The notes below the pieces were generated by a model. That model did not search any database. It was not told the DNA's origin and worked only from the letters and a program-made list of their open reading frames with translations. From the NCBI GenBank assembly GCA_002310195.1, contig DBYS01000001.1, forward strand, positions 50,945 through 114,944: a DNA stretch of 64,000 bases, written 5' to 3'. The stretch comes from Bacteroidales bacterium UBA1180. GTDB taxonomy: Bacteria; Bacteroidota; Bacteroidia; Bacteroidales; Paludibacteraceae. The position numbers and the translations under genes were made by a program. Positions 26,158 through 34,635 of this stretch are shown one piece after another. The stretch's first letter is position 1, and every line of letters begins with the position of its first letter.

Positions 26158-26946
26158 ATGCAAGCAGTACGTGCCAAAAAATTTTTGGGGCAGCATTTCC
26201 TCACGGACTTGAGTATAGCCCAGCGTATAGCCGACACCATCACGTTGGCTGATATTCCCGTACTGGAGATTGGTCCGGGCATGGGTGTTCTAACCCAGTA
26301 CCTGCTCAAAAATCCGAATATTCAACTTACCGCCATTGAGATCGACCGAGAGTCGGTTGCTTATCTGCGTGAGTGGTATCCCGAACTGAACCTGATTGAG
26401 GGCGACTTTCTGAAGGTTGACCTAAGTACGATTTTCCCGATGGGACCGTTCTGCGTGATTGGCAATTACCCATACAATATCTCTTCGCAGATTTTCTTTA
26501 AAGTATTAGACTACCGAGACAGGATTCCCTTGTGCAGCGGCATGATCCAGAAGGAAGTGGCACAACGCCTTGCCGCCAAACCCGGAAAGAAGGATTACGG
26601 GATATTGAGCGTGCTGCTGCAGGCATACTATGACATCGAGTATCTGTTCACGGTGGGCAGTCATGTATTCTCGCCTCCGCCTAAGGTCGAATCGGCGGTT
26701 ATACGTCTGACACGGAATAACCGCCAACGGCTCGACTGCGATGAACAGCTGTTCAAGACTGTCGTCAAGACAGCGTTCAACCAGCGACGAAAACAGATGC
26801 GCAATTCTCTTCAGCAGTTGGTAGGAAAAGGCAACCCGCTCCTACAAGAGAATATCTTCACCAAGCGCCCCGAACAACTGCAAGTCGATGAGTTTGTTGA
26901 ACTTACTAAATTGATTGAAAATGGCAGAACTCAAAATATTCTATAA
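26158..26946 (+). CDS. rsmA: 16S rRNA (adenine1518/1519-N6)-dimethyltransferase
   Basis: 262 residues, normal for RsmA/KsgA. Motifs: the N-terminal KKFLGQHFL, SAM-binding VLEIGPGMGVLT (35-46), EIDRESV, catalytic NYPYNIS (103-109) and the C-terminal FNQRRKQMRNSL. The enzyme dimethylates two adjacent adenines in the 3' hairpin of 16S rRNA during late 30S assembly. Start taken at ATG 26158. The 3' end overlaps the following corA start by 26 bases. Confidence 0.95.
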   Translation: MQAVRAKKFLGQHFLTDLSIAQRIADTITLADIPVLEIGPGMGVLTQYLLKNPNIQLTAIEIDRESVAYLREWYPELNLIEGDFLKVDLSTIFPMGPFCVIGNYPYNISSQIFFKVLDYRDRIPLCSGMIQKEVAQRLAAKPGKKDYGILSVLLQAYYDIEYLFTVGSHVFSPPPKVESAVIRLTRNNRQRLDCDEQLFKTVVKTAFNQRRKQMRNSLQQLVGKGNPLLQENIFTKRPEQLQVDEFVELTKLIENGRTQNIL

Positions 26947-27868
26947 GGACAGCGAGAAAATCAAAGTAGCACGCTCCATCACCGCGCTCAAACAACTCGA
27001 TAAGAAAGACATCATCTGGATCGATCTGCTCGACGTATCTGACAAGACCGAGGATACGCTGGAGGGATTCCTGAAGATTGATATTCAGGAAGATGAGGAG
27101 ATGGAAGAGATCGAGATGTCCAGCCGTTATATCCAGACGGATGACAGCATTGTGGCTAACTCAAACTTCCTGCATTCGAACTTCGACGTGGAGGCGGTGA
27201 ACTTCATCCTGAAGAACAATATACTCGTAACCTCGCACGACAACGAACTCGGCTCGTTCAACGAGACCGTGAAGCGAATGTTCGTCAATACGCGTAATTT
27301 CCCGACAGGTTTCCATGTACTGGTGGCACTGATGGAGACCCGTGTGGAGAAGGATGCCGATATGATTGAGGATACGACGGACATGATTACCGAACTGTCA
27401 ACCACCATCAACGCTTCCGACCATGTGGATGAGGATATACTGATCCAGATCAAGAACTTGCAGGAAAAAGTGACTATTCTTCGTCAGAACATCATGGACA
27501 AACAGCGCGTGATCAGTAACTTCCTCAAGTGCGACTTCTTCCCCGAAGAGCTGCAACCGCGCCTGACGATGGTGATCAAGGATATCAACTCGCTGTTCGA
27601 ATATACGCGATTCGGTTTTGACCGTCTAGACTACCTCCAGGATACATTCCTCGGTTTGGTAAACATCGAGCAGAACAAGATTATCAAGATCTTTACGGTG
27701 GTGAATGTGATCTTCCTTCCGCCGACGCTGATTGCCAGCATGTACGGCATGAACTTCACGAACATGCCCGAGTTGGACTGGCAGTGGGGCTACCCGTTCT
27801 CCATCGGACTGATGATCGTATTCACGCTGATCGTGCTGCTCATCTTCCGATTGAAGAAATGGCTGTAG
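26921..27868 (+). CDS. corA: Magnesium/cobalt transporter CorA
   Basis: 315 residues from ATG 26921; an alternative TTG lies two codons upstream. The N-terminal two thirds are the cytoplasmic alpha/beta and long-helix domain; the C-terminus has the two membrane helices with the selectivity motif YGMNF (275-279) between them and a basic tail KKWL. CorA forms a pentameric channel for Mg2+. It overlaps rsmA by 26 bases, so translation is coupled. A hairpin terminator follows at 27873-27902. Confidence 0.93.
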   Translation: MAELKIFYKDSEKIKVARSITALKQLDKKDIIWIDLLDVSDKTEDTLEGFLKIDIQEDEEMEEIEMSSRYIQTDDSIVANSNFLHSNFDVEAVNFILKNNILVTSHDNELGSFNETVKRMFVNTRNFPTGFHVLVALMETRVEKDADMIEDTTDMITELSTTINASDHVDEDILIQIKNLQEKVTILRQNIMDKQRVISNFLKCDFFPEELQPRLTMVIKDINSLFEYTRFGFDRLDYLQDTFLGLVNIEQNKIIKIFTVVNVIFLPPTLIASMYGMNFTNMPELDWQWGYPFSIGLMIVFTLIVLLIFRLKKWL

Positions 27869-27872
27869 CAAC

Positions 27873-27902
27873 AAAATCGTCCGCTGGTTCGCGGACGATT
27901 TT
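27873..27902. terminator. Hairpin terminator after corA
   Basis: A perfect 12-bp stem (AAAATCGTCCGC at 27873-27884 with 27891-27902) and a 6-base loop; the AAAA/TTTT arms give a T-rich end in both directions. It lies between corA and the convergent small lipoprotein gene. Confidence 0.85.
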
Positions 27903-27924
27903 CGTAAAGGTGAACTACTTAGCC

Positions 27925-28152
27925 TTATTCGGCTGAGATATCCGATGCAAACAGCTGATCAACCAGTTCCTCGGCATCGGCAGCAGACTCTTGTTCGGCG
28001 GGTTGCTGCGTCTGGGGTCCTTCGGGATAACGGTCGTAGTACCTTTCCTCGGGAGGCAGACCGTAGCAGGCTGTTACCGTGAACGTCACGCCAGTGAGCA
28101 TCACCAGACGAATAGCGCCTTGCATGATCTTGTCAATCGCTTGTCGTAACAT
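27925..28152 (-). CDS. Small lipoprotein
   Basis: Start chosen at ATG 28150-28152, giving 75 residues; longer frames cross the promoter at 28172-28203. An N-terminal amphipathic and hydrophobic stretch ends in a lipobox-like VTAC with Cys near 28. Then follow CYGLPPEERYYDRYPEG and an acidic tail (AEQESAADAEELVDQLF). I do not recognise the family with confidence; similar short CYG-type lipoproteins occur in Bacteroidetes. It has its own promoter and a shared terminator. Confidence 0.65.
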   Translation of the reverse strand: MLRQAIDKIMQGAIRLVMLTGVTFTVTACYGLPPEERYYDRYPEGPQTQQPAEQESAADAEELVDQLFASDISAE

Positions 28153-28171
28153 AGTTGTTAGAATTTTGGTG

Positions 28172-28203
28172 CAAAGGTACGAAAAAAATCTGAAATATGC
28201 AAA
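28172..28203 (-). promoter_or_regulatory. Promoter of the small lipoprotein gene
   Basis: Minus strand TTTG (28200-28203), 20 bases, TACCTTTG (28172-28179), about 20 bases ahead of the ATG. Confidence 0.82.
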
Positions 28204-28317
28204 TATTTTTGTGGATTTCTGTTTTTGCACAACTGCCTGATTTTCAGCGAAATCAACATTTTGCCCTGTGGATATGTGACGAAATCGCCGTATTTGGGAC
28301 GAAATAATCCACGAAAA

Positions 28318-28349
28318 TTTGCAAATGTGAGTTATTTTTTGTACCTTTG
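28318..28349 (+). promoter_or_regulatory. Distal promoter of the AT-rich cassette
   Basis: TTTG (28318-28321), 20 bases, TACCTTTG (28342-28349). The nearest gene start is 260 bases away, and a hairpin lies about 30 bases past the expected start of transcription. Confidence 0.75.
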
Positions 28350-28382
28350 CATGCTTTTTAGCATAAAATGGGATTTTTGGCA

Positions 28383-28406
28383 GTACTAAAGGGCTTGCTT
28401 TAGTAC
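28383..28406 (+). terminator. Hairpin with T-rich tail in a leader (possible attenuator)
   Basis: GTACTAAAG (28383-28391) and CTTTAGTAC (28398-28406) form a perfect 9-bp stem with a 6-base loop, followed by ATTTTTG. Sited just after the distal promoter, it would yield a transcript of about 55 bases if it ended transcription. Confidence 0.55.
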
Positions 28407-28500
28407 ATTTTTGAGAGGCTTTAGTAGTCGGCATTTTGCAAAACTACTGAAAATGAGACGATTACGAAATTGCCAAACTGTCATTTTTAGTACTTTTTTA

Positions 28501-28534
28501 TTTGCAAAAATACACATTTTTTTTAGTAACTTTG
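28501..28534 (+). promoter_or_regulatory. Proximal promoter of the AT-rich cassette
   Basis: TTTG (28501-28504), 22 bases, TAACTTTG (28527-28534). The spacing is two bases longer than in other promoters here. Confidence 0.65.
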
Positions 28535-28611
28535 CATCGATTTTCCAACCAAACAATGGCGTCTCGGTTGAGCGAAATCAAGCATGTTTAATCACTAAAA
28601 AATGTAAAAAA

Positions 28612-29949
28612 ATGAAAAAGTATTTTAATGTAGTATCATTCATCCTTATTGTTGGAATGATAACGCAGTCGTGTAAAGAGGAACAGGCAGTTTCTATGAC
28701 AGAAAAAACAGTCACACCTAAAAAAGTTGTAAGAATGAATCAAAATTCTTATGAACAATTATTGGAAGACTTGGATGATTTGGATTCGTCCTATGGACTA
28801 ACCAGTGTCAGTGAGATTTCTGAATACGAAGATTGGGATTTCACGAACGCGGGAACGGACTGGGATATTGTATCTGCTGATGCTGAAGGAGCCAGTGCTG
28901 GTGCAGAGATTGGAAAAACCATTGGTGGCACCAAGGGGGCAATAATCGGAGCAGTAATTGGCGGCGCAGTTGGCTCTCTTGCAGAATTCTTTTTAGAACG
29001 TGATGACGAAAATGAAAATGAAAACGAAAGCGAAGGAATGCTTGCTGCAATAGACCTTTCTAATCCGTTTGTTTATACACCACAAAATAACCGTTTCGCT
29101 TACGGCGGTTTAGCGCCTATCGGCTCGGAAATTGGAGAATTGCACAATTGGCTGGTTAATGAGATGTTGGCGGAAATAGATTCTACTACGACTACGCTGC
29201 AGGATGTGCTCGCATATGCATATTCTACAAGTTTCACTACCCTCAATACGCATTTTACTCCACAGCAGATTATGGATGTTCAAGCATATTTCCATGAAAA
29301 CGAGACAGATGTACTATCTTATTTGGGAGACGACGGACCATCCATGTTATGTCAAGACAATCCGGAAGAAATGAGTATTATCAAACACTATGCATATGTG
29401 TTGACTCAATCAACGGAATTCTTTAACAGATTCCAATATACAATGGATTTTATGAATCTTATAGATTACGCGTACAATAATGAGTCTATCTCTAAAGAAA
29501 GTGCAGAACTCATCAACGGGACAATCTCTACTCTGTATTGCAGTAAGACAGCATGGAACTATATTCAGCCTAATCCATTCTTTACAAACCAATTCATTGT
29601 ATGTGGAAACAATTCATGGTATTTGACCAATAATCATGAGAATGTTATGACATTGATAGGTAGTTCTCCTGACGTTGCTTTTGTCGGTTATCCTTGCATG
29701 GATAATGACACTATCAAGCGGATATATATTTATGCAGATTCTCCCGAGAATACGGATTTGCAATATAATATATATTCGTTATCAACAGCCGAAATATTTA
29801 CCAACACGGTCAATGCAGTTACGGTTATGGAGAACTATCGGAACTGCTATCCAATTGCTACCGGCAACTACCCTATCCTGCCTGCCGCAGGATATGACGA
29901 TTATTTTTATATTGATTTGGAACAAGGGTCAGATATAATTAACTTATAA
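28612..29949 (+). CDS. Lipoprotein with glycine-zipper segment, function unknown
   Basis: Start chosen at ATG 28612, which begins a lipoprotein signal (MKKYFNVVSFILIVGMITQS) with Cys21; 445 residues. Residues 92-127 form a Gly/Ala-rich hydrophobic helix (AGAEIGKTIGGTKGAIIGAV and beyond) of the glycine-zipper type also seen in pore-forming bacteriocins and some lipoproteins. A strongly acidic run DDENENENESE follows (131-141). The remaining 300 residues show no domain I know; four Cys lie in the last half. The gene is AT-rich compared with neighbours. It is followed by a PH-like membrane protein and a membrane HTH protein in one operon. Confidence 0.75.
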   Translation: MKKYFNVVSFILIVGMITQSCKEEQAVSMTEKTVTPKKVVRMNQNSYEQLLEDLDDLDSSYGLTSVSEISEYEDWDFTNAGTDWDIVSADAEGASAGAEIGKTIGGTKGAIIGAVIGGAVGSLAEFFLERDDENENENESEGMLAAIDLSNPFVYTPQNNRFAYGGLAPIGSEIGELHNWLVNEMLAEIDSTTTTLQDVLAYAYSTSFTTLNTHFTPQQIMDVQAYFHENETDVLSYLGDDGPSMLCQDNPEEMSIIKHYAYVLTQSTEFFNRFQYTMDFMNLIDYAYNNESISKESAELINGTISTLYCSKTAWNYIQPNPFFTNQFIVCGNNSWYLTNNHENVMTLIGSSPDVAFVGYPCMDNDTIKRIYIYADSPENTDLQYNIYSLSTAEIFTNTVNAVTVMENYRNCYPIATGNYPILPAAGYDDYFYIDLEQGSDIINL

Positions 29950-29963
29950 CAAAATACTACATT

Positions 29964-30503
29964 ATGAAAACGAATGTTAATTTTTTATGCAATTACGACA
30001 ACAAGTTCCGGTGGGGATATATACTTGAAACTTTCGGATTCTTATTGGCTTTCGCATTCCTATTTGTGGTTTCTTTAGTCATTCCCATCGTGATCTTATA
30101 TGTTGTCGCAGGTTGGAAGCCTGAACTGACAATGGGTGATTTGCGAATGCTAATATTTGAGAGTGGAATAGTCCTTATTATTTGCGCACTCAAATACTAT
30201 CATCGATTCCGGACAGGCAAATATAGCATTGTGGGAGATAATCTAATCGTACATGAGAGGTACTTCTCCAACGAAACGAATCTCACAATCCCCATTTCAC
30301 ATATCACCGATATACAATTTGCTCCCAACTATATAGATTTAAGATATCTGCCAAAGAAAGGTATCAAACTCATCTTTACACCTTTCAGACTTCTGGAAAT
30401 AACAGTTGGAGAAAAAAAATATCAACTATATGCCTATGCACATGCTAAAGATTTGTACAACGAACTGCATAAGCGCATAGTGGAAAATAACATTAACCTA
30501 TAA
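29964..30503 (+). CDS. Two-helix membrane protein with PH-like domain
   Basis: 179 residues. Two membrane helices (about 22-49 and 62-79) are followed by a soluble stretch of about 95 residues with the pattern of bacterial PH (bPH2/YdbT-like) domains: YSIVGDNLIVHERYF, IPISHITDIQFAPN and LYNELHKRI at the end. Such proteins are bound to the inner membrane; partners are unknown. It starts 14 bases after the glycine-zipper lipoprotein and ends 13 bases before the HTH gene. Confidence 0.7.
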   Translation: MKTNVNFLCNYDNKFRWGYILETFGFLLAFAFLFVVSLVIPIVILYVVAGWKPELTMGDLRMLIFESGIVLIICALKYYHRFRTGKYSIVGDNLIVHERYFSNETNLTIPISHITDIQFAPNYIDLRYLPKKGIKLIFTPFRLLEITVGEKKYQLYAYAHAKDLYNELHKRIVENNINL

Positions 30504-30516
30504 AACATTAGTCAAT

Positions 30517-31080
30517 ATGAATTACGAATTAGCTGCTTATACAGCATTCCTGCTTATCGGCATATTGGTAATCGTGTGTATGTGGATTGCCATCAAAACG
30601 GATATTATCAATCGCAAGTTAGAAACTCAGGAGTTACAACGCCGACTGGCGGAGATGGAAACCGACGAGTGGCGGGAGAAGTTGCTCGACAAAGTAAAGG
30701 AGAAGATTGCTATCACCGAGCAAGCTCGCAACCGCATCACGCGAGGCGAAGATCTTGTGGCGAAGTTCATCTATCATCAGCAAGGTATAGAGGAACTGAG
30801 CACCGAACTATTCGGCATCTATCACAAGCCTATAAGTGCCATCAAGAAGAAATACCCGGATCTGACGGAACTTGACCTGCTGGTGATCTGTCTGCTGGGC
30901 ATAGGCATGGACAACGTAGAGATATGCTCTGTGCTACGTATGGAGAAACGCACGCTCTACCGCCGGCGACAACTGATAGTGCAACGTATCGGCATCAATA
31001 GCAGTTCGAATCTCGAAGCGTTTGCCAGAAGCATGCTGGAGGAGACAGTGCCCAACGAAGGCATTCAGGACACTATTTGA
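30517..31080 (+). CDS. Membrane-anchored LuxR-like HTH protein
   Basis: 187 residues. One N-terminal membrane helix (about 5-28) is followed by a charged coiled coil (33-75), and the C-terminal part (116-158) reads LTELDLLVICLLGIGMDNVE, then ICSVLRMEKRTLYRRRQLIV. That is the winged or LuxR-like HTH found at the end of Bacteroidetes TPR regulators, here without TPRs. It should face the cytoplasm and could sense a membrane or periplasmic partner from the same operon. The gene is less AT-rich than the two before it. Its stop codon overlaps the first unit of an 11-bp repeat array. Confidence 0.78.
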   Translation: MNYELAAYTAFLLIGILVIVCMWIAIKTDIINRKLETQELQRRLAEMETDEWREKLLDKVKEKIAITEQARNRITRGEDLVAKFIYHQQGIEELSTELFGIYHKPISAIKKKYPDLTELDLLVICLLGIGMDNVEICSVLRMEKRTLYRRRQLIVQRIGINSSSNLEAFARSMLEETVPNEGIQDTI

Positions 31081-31133
31081 CTCCGATAAGACTCCTATCC
31101 GCCTCCGATTAGACCCCAATAAAACCACGACGA
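31079..31133. repeat. Degenerate 11-bp tandem repeat array
   Basis: Five consecutive 11-base units: GACTCCGATAA, GACTCCTATCC, GCCTCCGATTA, GACCCCAATAA and AACCACGACGA. The core is YCCNATAA. The period is one helical turn. It lies between the HTH gene stop and a terminator. A second array of the same period lies at 53901-53955. Confidence 0.65.
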
Positions 31134-31169
31134 ACTATTACCGCCGACAATCGGCTTATTGCCATAACC

Positions 31170-31217
31170 CACCCCACGGCCAAATGCAATGTTTGGTTGT
31201 GGGGTGAGTTTTTTTAG
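31170..31217 (+). terminator. Rho-independent terminator of the AT-rich cassette
   Basis: CACCCCAC (31170-31177) pairs with GTGGGGTG (31199-31206); an inner CCAAA/TTTGG pair extends the stem, and AGTTTTTTT follows. Confidence 0.85.
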
Positions 31218-31225
31218 GCAAATAG

Positions 31226-31257
31226 TTTGCATATATCATTTTTTTTTTGTATCTTTG
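31226..31257 (+). promoter_or_regulatory. Promoter of secA
   Basis: TTTG (31226-31229), 20 bases, TATCTTTG (31250-31257), about 50 bases ahead of the secA ATG. Confidence 0.87.
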
Positions 31258-31308
31258 CACGCTTTTTGTATGTAGTCATACAAATCATATCGTAAATAAC
31301 AGCAAACT

Positions 31309-34300
31309 ATGAACATAATTGAACTAATCACCAAACTATTCGGCAACAAGGCGCAAAAAGATATGCGCGAGATTCAGCCGTATGTAGATCAGGTCAAAGC
31401 CGTCTATCCGGAGATTGACGCGCTGAGCAACGACGAGCTTCGCGCTCGTTCACAGGCGTTGATGGACAAGATTGCCGCGACCGTAGCACCTAAGAAAACA
31501 AAGATCGCCGAACTGCGTGCCTCCATCGAGGAGCTGGAGATAGACAAACGCGAGAAAGTCTATCAGCAGATTGACGACATCGAGAAAGAGATCAAAGAGC
31601 AGTACAAAGTGATCCTGATGGAAGTGTTGCCGGAGGCATTCGCCATCGTCAAATCCACCGCACGCCGTTTTGCAGAGAGCGAGACGGTAGAGGTGACTGC
31701 TACGCAGCGCGACCGCGACATGGCAGCCGACTCACGGTTCGACTTTATTGAGATTGACGGCGACAAAGCAATCTATTACAATCACTGGATGGCCGGCGGC
31801 AACGAGATAACATGGGATATGGTTCACTACGACGTGCAACTGTTCGGCGGCGTGGTACTTCATCAAGGCAAGATTGCCGAGATGGCAACCGGTGAAGGTA
31901 AAACCCTGGTAGCTACCCTGCCGGTGTTCCTCAACGCCTTGACGCACGAGGGAGTGCATGTAGTAACAGTGAACGATTATCTGGCCAAACGTGACTCGGA
32001 GTGGATGGGACCGCTGTATATGTTCCACGGTTTGACGGTTGATTGTATTGACAAGCACAAACCTAACAGCGATGAGCGCCGTCAGGCATACGCCTGCGAT
32101 ATCACGTTTGGTACGAACAATGAGTTCGGCTTCGACTACCTGCGTGACAACATGGCTACCTCGCCGATGGATCTTGTGCAGCGCGGTCACAACTACGCTA
32201 TCGTCGATGAGGTGGACTCGGTGTTGATTGATGATGCCCGTACACCGCTGATTATCTCCGGTCCCGTACCGAAAGGCGACAACCAGATGTTCGACGAATA
32301 CAAGCACCGCGTTGAACTGCTCGTACGCACACAGACCCAACTGACCACACAGCTGCTGACCGAAGCCAAGCAGAAGATGGGTTCAACGGACGAGAAAGTT
32401 CGCGAGGAAGGTGAGTTGGCTCTGTTCCGCTCGTTCAAAGGTATGCCTAAGAACAAGGCACTGATCAAGTACCTGAGCGAGCAAGGCGTAAAGGTTCGTC
32501 TGCAAAAAACCGAGGAGTTCTACCTGCAAGAGAACGAGAAGAACATGCATATCGCCACCGATGTGCTGTACTTCGTGATCGATGAGAAGAACAAAACCAT
32601 CGAACTGACAGACAAAGGTATTGATACTCTGACGGGTAACACCGACGATCCGCTGTTCTTCGTGCTGCCCGATGTAGGTTCGGAAATGGCTGAACTGGAG
32701 CACGAGAACCTCAGCGCCGAGGAGAAGCAGGCAAAGAAAGATGCTATCCTAACGAACTACAGCATCAAGTCCGAACGCGTGCACACAGTTAACCAACTGC
32801 TGAAAGCCTACACGCTCTTTGAGAAAGATGTCGATTACATCATCGATAACAACGAGGTAAAGATCGTTGACGAGCAGACCGGCCGTATCATGGAAGGTCG
32901 CCGCTGGAGTGACGGTCTGCACCAAGCCGTTGAGGCAAAAGAGAATGTGAAGGTCGAAGCTGCCACACAGACGTTTGCGACTATCACGCTGCAGAACTAC
33001 TTCCGTATGTACAGCAAGCTTGCCGGCATGACCGGTACAGCCGAGACAGAGGCAGGCGAGTTCTGGAACATCTACAAACTGGATGTAGTGGTTATCCCGA
33101 CGAACAAACCTATTGCACGTCAGGATATGAACGACCGCATCTACAAAACCAAGCGCGAGAAGTACAACGCCGTGATCGACGAGATCACATCACTCGTTTC
33201 GCAAGGTCGTCCGGTTCTGGTCGGTACCACTAGCGTCGAGATCAGTGAGCTCCTTTCGCGCATGCTTTCACTGCGCAAGATCCCTCACAACGTATTGAAC
33301 GCCAAGCTCCACCAACAGGAAGCAATGGTAGTAGCCGAAGCCGGTCGTCCGGGCGTAGTAACTATAGCAACGAACATGGCCGGTCGTGGTACGGATATCA
33401 AGCTTACGCCTGAAGTAAAAGAAGCCGGCGGTCTGGCTATCGTCGGCACAGAGCGTCACGAGAGCCGCCGTGTGGATCGTCAGTTGCGCGGTCGTGCCGG
33501 ACGTCAAGGTGATCCGGGTAGTTCGGTATTCTTCGTATCGCTTGAGGATGACCTGATGCGAATGTTCGGGTCAGAGCGTATAGCCTCCGTGATGGACCGC
33601 CTCGGCATGCAAGAAGGTGAGATGATCGAACACTCGATGGTCAGCAAGTCGATCGAAAACGCGCAGAAGAAAGTGGAGGAGAACAACTTCGGTATCCGTA
33701 AGCGCCTGATCGAGTACGACGATGTAATGAACCGTCAACGTAACGTGATCTACGCCAAGCGCCGTCACGCGCTGATGGGTGAGCGTATAGGTGTGGATAT
33801 AACGAACATGATCTACGACACTGCCGAAGCCGTTGTGGCCAACTACCGCGCAATGCTTGACTACGAGGGCTTACAAGAAGATGTGATGCAAGTGTTTGCT
33901 ATGGAAGTGCCATTCGACGAGGAGGCTTTCCGCAGCAAGAAAGAGACCGTGCTTGCCGAAGAACTGGCGGAAGCAGCACTGGACATGTTCAAGCGTAAGA
34001 TGGACCGTCTGGCGCAAATCGCCAATCCTGTCATCAAGCAGGTGTATGAGACCAAAGGCCAGATGTACGAGAATATCCTTGTGCCCATCACCGACGGACG
34101 ACATGTATATAACGTGAGTTGCAACCTCAAGCGTGCTGCCGAGACCGACAGCAAGGAGGTTATCCGTGAGTTTGAGAAGCGCACCCTACTCTACGTAATC
34201 GACGATGAGTGGAAGGAGCATCTCCGCGCCCTCGACGATCTCAAGCAGAGCGTACAGAACGCCAGCTACGAGCAGAAAGACCCGCTGCTGATCTACAAGC

Positions 34301-34635
34301 TTGAGTCGTTCAACATCTTCAAGGGTATGCTCGACAACTTCAATCGTCGCGCCATAGCTATCCTGCTGCGCGGACAGATACGCACCGAAGCGCCGGAAAA
34401 CGTCCGTCAGGGACAGGCTCCGCAACGTCAGGACTACAGCCGTTACCGCACACAGAAGGATGCCGTGGAGCAAGCTGCACAACGCAGCGGACAAGCCGCA
34501 GCTGCCGGACGCGACACGCGTGAGCAACAACGCCCGATGCCTATCCATGTGGATAAGAAACCTCGTCCGAACGATCCTTGCCCATGCGGTTCAGGCAAGA
34601 AGTACAAACAGTGCCACGGCAAACTTGAGGGTTGA
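31309..34635 (+). CDS. secA: Preprotein translocase ATPase SecA
   Basis: 1108 residues, longer than E. coli SecA (901) because of insertions such as the coiled-coil stretch at about 60-105, common in Bacteroidetes. Motifs: ATGEGKT Walker A (193-199), DEVDSVLIDDAR, the cross-linking region, motif GRAGRQGDPGSS in the second ATPase lobe, and the C-terminal zinc finger CPCGSGKKYKQCHG (Cys 1091, 1093 and 1102). It drives export through SecYEG. It has its own promoter. Its stop overlaps the TTG start of the next gene, an outer-membrane protein. Confidence 0.98.
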   Translation: MNIIELITKLFGNKAQKDMREIQPYVDQVKAVYPEIDALSNDELRARSQALMDKIAATVAPKKTKIAELRASIEELEIDKREKVYQQIDDIEKEIKEQYKVILMEVLPEAFAIVKSTARRFAESETVEVTATQRDRDMAADSRFDFIEIDGDKAIYYNHWMAGGNEITWDMVHYDVQLFGGVVLHQGKIAEMATGEGKTLVATLPVFLNALTHEGVHVVTVNDYLAKRDSEWMGPLYMFHGLTVDCIDKHKPNSDERRQAYACDITFGTNNEFGFDYLRDNMATSPMDLVQRGHNYAIVDEVDSVLIDDARTPLIISGPVPKGDNQMFDEYKHRVELLVRTQTQLTTQLLTEAKQKMGSTDEKVREEGELALFRSFKGMPKNKALIKYLSEQGVKVRLQKTEEFYLQENEKNMHIATDVLYFVIDEKNKTIELTDKGIDTLTGNTDDPLFFVLPDVGSEMAELEHENLSAEEKQAKKDAILTNYSIKSERVHTVNQLLKAYTLFEKDVDYIIDNNEVKIVDEQTGRIMEGRRWSDGLHQAVEAKENVKVEAATQTFATITLQNYFRMYSKLAGMTGTAETEAGEFWNIYKLDVVVIPTNKPIARQDMNDRIYKTKREKYNAVIDEITSLVSQGRPVLVGTTSVEISELLSRMLSLRKIPHNVLNAKLHQQEAMVVAEAGRPGVVTIATNMAGRGTDIKLTPEVKEAGGLAIVGTERHESRRVDRQLRGRAGRQGDPGSSVFFVSLEDDLMRMFGSERIASVMDRLGMQEGEMIEHSMVSKSIENAQKKVEENNFGIRKRLIEYDDVMNRQRNVIYAKRRHALMGERIGVDITNMIYDTAEAVVANYRAMLDYEGLQEDVMQVFAMEVPFDEEAFRSKKETVLAEELAEAALDMFKRKMDRLAQIANPVIKQVYETKGQMYENILVPITDGRHVYNVSCNLKRAAETDSKEVIREFEKRTLLYVIDDEWKEHLRALDDLKQSVQNASYEQKDPLLIYKLESFNIFKGMLDNFNRRAIAILLRGQIRTEAPENVRQGQAPQRQDYSRYRTQKDAVEQAAQRSGQAAAAGRDTREQQRPMPIHVDKKPRPNDPCPCGSGKKYKQCHGKLEG

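Larger units (their letters stand above)
28153..28611. other. AT-rich intergenic region with three promoters
   Basis: This 459-base gap holds the promoter of the small lipoprotein (leftward), two rightward promoters, and a hairpin (28383-28406). I see no coding region in it. AT content is clearly higher than in flanking genes, as it is in the three genes that follow. Confidence 0.7.

Noticed and set aside
31079..31133. 11-bp array as a CRISPR
   Set aside because: There are no spacers between units and no cas genes in the window.
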